From Bin5 sp965204525 (lineage in GTDB: Bacteria; Chloroflexota; Anaerolineae; Caldilineales; Caldilineaceae): DNA of 64,000 nt. Of the stretch, positions 62,051 through 64,000 are shown piece after piece. Both the position numbers and the translations under genes were made by a program. The stretch covers positions 2,232,001 to 2,296,000 of the forward strand of contig OZ241994.1 of NCBI GenBank assembly GCA_965204525.1, written 5' to 3'. The number at the start of each line of letters is the position of its first letter. Positions within the stretch are counted from its first letter, which is position 1. The notes beneath the pieces were generated by a model, which did not search any database, had not been told where the DNA came from, and saw only the letters and a program-made list of their open reading frames with translations.

Positions 62051-63640
62051 CTATTGCCCATCGCCCCAATGCATGCGAGCCAGGAGCACTTCGGGCTCCC
62101 AGACTTCGATCTCAACGGTCGGAGTCAGGGTCTCGATGTTGTAAACGATCAAGCGCAACTCATACACGCCCGGCGAAAGGTCGGCCGGGATTCCCAGTTC
62201 AAACCAGGTGTCGACAGGCTCCTGTTCCTGCCACCGGCTCGTGGCCCTGGACTCGGAATCCGTCAGGACTTCGTCCTGTTGGAATACTTCGTTTCCAGAC
62301 TCATCATAAATGCGGAGGGAAATTGCGAAATCGACTTGCTGATCAGGTCCGGTCCTCCATCGCATGCCTACCCAGAGCGGCTGATCTCGCCTTAAGCTTA
62401 TTGTCTCTTGCGTGGGAAGGCGGTCCTCTCCTTGCTCCAGGGCGAACCCGAGCAGATCGATGCCGCCATCGTAGTTGACGGCTGCCCGCCGGCGACGATC
62501 TCCTTGAACGGGGTCGCCGCCGCCGGCTATGAGTTGCCTGATGCGGGGCAGAAGGTCGGCTGACGAAGCGACAAGCGCGAACTTTCCATCGGCTATACTG
62601 GAGCCGCTGATGCCAATCACTGCGCCCGTGTCGGACACGAGCGCGCCGCCGCTTTGTCCCCCGGCGATTGAAGCGTCGGTCTGGAAGTAGGTGATCCGGC
62701 CCGATTCACCTTGGCGCAGGCGCGACAATATGCCCTTTACGATCGTCGGCTGCGGGAAGGATTCGAACTCGGCCGGGTAGCCAATCAGGTACATGTCGGC
62801 GCCGATGGGCGTGGTCTCCCCGTCGATCAGGGGTAGAGGCTCAGTGGCGACGTCAATAGGGCCGAGTACGGCCAGGTCGGCCTCCAAGTCCCAACCCCTT
62901 ACAGGCACGCCATCGAACTCAGCCCCGTTGGGGAAGACGACGCGCGCTGTATCGAAAGGATAGACCACGTGGCGGTTGGTGATGACGTAGCGCCCCTCGA
63001 ACAGGACGCCGCTTCCGCTCGCTTCCTCGGTCTGAACGTAAGCGATGGCCGGCGAAACCTTCTGGAAGATCTGGGCGGAGGTGAGCTTGGGAGGGATGAA
63101 AACGGCGATCGTGGTGTCTTCGGTATTGGCCGTCGTAACCAGAGGCGCGTAGATCCACGCCAGCGTCCCATAGTACCAGATCCGCCACCAGTCGCTGGTC
63201 TCATTACGGCCAATGATGGGGAACTGATCTCCGGGTTTGGCTGAGCCGACAATGGGATAGTAGGTGCCAGGCCCGCCGCGAACATTCATGTTCCTCTCGA
63301 CAAGAACGATGGGTTCGGGAATCGGCGTCTGGGTGGGCTTTGAGGCTACGTCGGAAAGAACCTCTCTGACAGCGGTTTCGCCGGACGGGGCAGGCGTCCA
63401 GGTAGGGTTCGCCTCTGAAGTTGCAGGGGAGCCGATGAATTGGGGGCGGCCTTCAAAGAAAAGAGAGAGCGCCAGCAGCAGCAGAAGGACACCGATGATC
63501 GCTGTCTGGATTCCCCATCTCTTCGCGGCGCTCTTAGATGGCGGAGAATCGAAGGAAAGTCCGCAGTGACGGCAGAGAGCTTCTGCTTCCGGGGTAAATT
63601 GGTCGCAGCCGGGGCAGCGTCTATAGAGTGTTTCTGCCAT
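62051..63640 (-). CDS. Membrane-anchored trypsin-like protease with zinc ribbon and SH3 domain
   Basis: 529 residues. A cytoplasmic zinc ribbon (Cys9, Cys12, Cys23, Cys26) precedes one membrane helix (about 44-62). Outside lie a Thr/Pro linker, a bacterial SH3 domain (about 112-172, 'MNVRGGPGTYYPIVG') and a chymotrypsin-fold protease with His ('VITNRHVV'), Asp ('EADLAVLG') and Ser ('GGQSGGALV'). A beta domain of about 120 residues ends the protein. There is no PDZ domain, unlike DegP/HtrA. The zinc ribbon could transmit signals or bind a partner inside the cell. Single gene. Confidence 0.85.
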   Translation of the reverse strand: MAETLYRRCPGCDQFTPEAEALCRHCGLSFDSPPSKSAAKRWGIQTAIIGVLLLLLALSLFFEGRPQFIGSPATSEANPTWTPAPSGETAVREVLSDVASKPTQTPIPEPIVLVERNMNVRGGPGTYYPIVGSAKPGDQFPIIGRNETSDWWRIWYYGTLAWIYAPLVTTANTEDTTIAVFIPPKLTSAQIFQKVSPAIAYVQTEEASGSGVLFEGRYVITNRHVVYPFDTARVVFPNGAEFDGVPVRGWDLEADLAVLGPIDVATEPLPLIDGETTPIGADMYLIGYPAEFESFPQPTIVKGILSRLRQGESGRITYFQTDASIAGGQSGGALVSDTGAVIGISGSSIADGKFALVASSADLLPRIRQLIAGGGDPVQGDRRRRAAVNYDGGIDLLGFALEQGEDRLPTQETISLRRDQPLWVGMRWRTGPDQQVDFAISLRIYDESGNEVFQQDEVLTDSESRATSRWQEQEPVDTWFELGIPADLSPGVYELRLIVYNIETLTPTVEIEVWEPEVLLARMHWGDGQ

Positions 63641-63707
63641 TGGGGAAGTTCAGTCCGATATAGAAAACTCCTCCGTCGCTTGCTGGAGGCATAGCCGCAA
63701 ACAAGGA

Positions 63708-63730
63708 GGCCCGCGCACTTTGCGCGGGCC
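63708..63730 (-). terminator. Hairpin after icd
   Basis: GGCCCGCGCA / TGCGCGGGCC, 10-base perfect stem with a 3-base loop, 37 bases past the icd stop. On the minus strand it is followed by TCCTTGTTTG, a weak T-run, so it probably terminates icd. Confidence 0.6.
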
Positions 63731-63766
63731 ACTGTGATCCGTGCAACCGGTTGCGTGAAGGCAATC

Positions 63767-64000
63767 CTACATATTTTCGATCAGCGCCTGGCCGAATTCA
63801 CTGCATTTCAGCAAGGTGGCGCTCTCCATCAGCCGTTCAAAGTCGTACGTGACCCTCTTTTGACCGATGGTTTCTTCCATCGACTGGACAATCAGGTCGG
63901 CGGCCTGGTGCCAACCCAGATGCCGGAGCATCATCTCGCCGGACAGGATCACCGATGAAGGGTTTACCTTATCCTGGCCGGTGTATTTGGGAGCGGTGCC
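63767..64000 (-). CDS. icd: Isocitrate dehydrogenase, NADP-type (C-terminal 77 residues)
   Basis: Carboxy-terminal part of the TCA-cycle enzyme that converts isocitrate to 2-oxoglutarate; the rest lies beyond the window. 'GTAPKYTGQDKVNPSSVILSGEMMLRHLGW' (in parts) and 'TYDFERLMESATLLKCSEFG' are characteristic of the homodimeric E. coli-like enzyme. Frame is open to the window edge. Adjacent to the sdh operon, giving a TCA-cycle neighbourhood. Confidence 0.92.
   Translation of the reverse strand, partial: GTAPKYTGQDKVNPSSVILSGEMMLRHLGWHQAADLIVQSMEETIGQKRVTYDFERLMESATLLKCSEFGQALIENM

Noticed and set aside
1..64000. CRISPR array, tRNA or rRNA genes, prophage attachment sites
   Set aside because: No regularly spaced repeat series, no cloverleaf with a CCA-type end and no rRNA core sequence was seen in reading both strands; a tRNAscan or Infernal run would be decisive.

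Overview
The window looks like a chromosomal segment of a Chloroflexota bacterium, most plausibly of the Anaerolineae/Caldilineales type. This is inferred from gene families and style: moderately GC-rich DNA, frequent GTG/TTG starts, lipoprotein and Tat-lipoprotein transporters, many uncharacterised sugar-acid enzymes, and an sdhCDAB operon beside icd. No rRNA or tRNA gene is present to settle the taxonomy.

Region 1 (1-20150) is mostly core genome. It holds the end of an MFS exporter, dgkA-ybeY divergent from obg-nadD, an S41 protease with an altered catalytic dyad, a small lipoprotein, ferritin, and a cation-efflux remnant. A haem-uptake locus follows (hmuT, a small Cys-rich protein, hmuU, hmuV and an IsdG-like monooxygenase, all minus strand), then an FTR1 iron permease with its helical lipoprotein, a DUF72 protein and amtB with a textbook terminator. 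Iron import (haem and FTR1), haem opening and ferritin storage form one iron-handling block. Two short plus-strand transcription units lie in this block, each a promoter with 17-nt spacing plus an intrinsic terminator. One carries a 14-nt exact copy of the E. coli-type 16S rRNA 3' tail, including the anti-Shine-Dalgarno core.

Region 2 (20231-57424) is a large accessory catabolic island, interrupted by mobile DNA and decayed genes. On the plus strand are an unknown beta protein, two paralogous beta-propeller enzymes, an enolase-superfamily dehydratase, a ThDP enzyme and a Gfo/Idh dehydrogenase. After a pseudogene, an IS66 insertion with intact 8-bp target duplication and an IS5 remnant, the minus strand carries a solute-binding protein, two permeases, a sialidase-like propeller and a DapA-like lyase. 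Further on (minus) are a metallophosphoesterase fusion, a broken Gfo/Idh gene, two tandem divergent ketol-acid reductoisomerase-like proteins, an amidohydrolase, a third propeller enzyme and a second sialidase-like protein. Finally (plus) come a second solute-binding protein, a TIM-barrel glycosidase-like protein, two permeases, two PhyH oxygenases, an esterase and an SMP-30 lactonase. The parts fit import of oligomeric glycan-derived compounds and intracellular conversion of sugars or branched sugar acids. Neither importer has an ATPase gene here.

Region 3 (57472-64000) returns to core functions: a soluble Ser/Thr kinase, sdhCDAB behind a near-consensus promoter, a membrane-anchored trypsin-like protease with zinc ribbon and SH3 domain, and the 3' end of icd.
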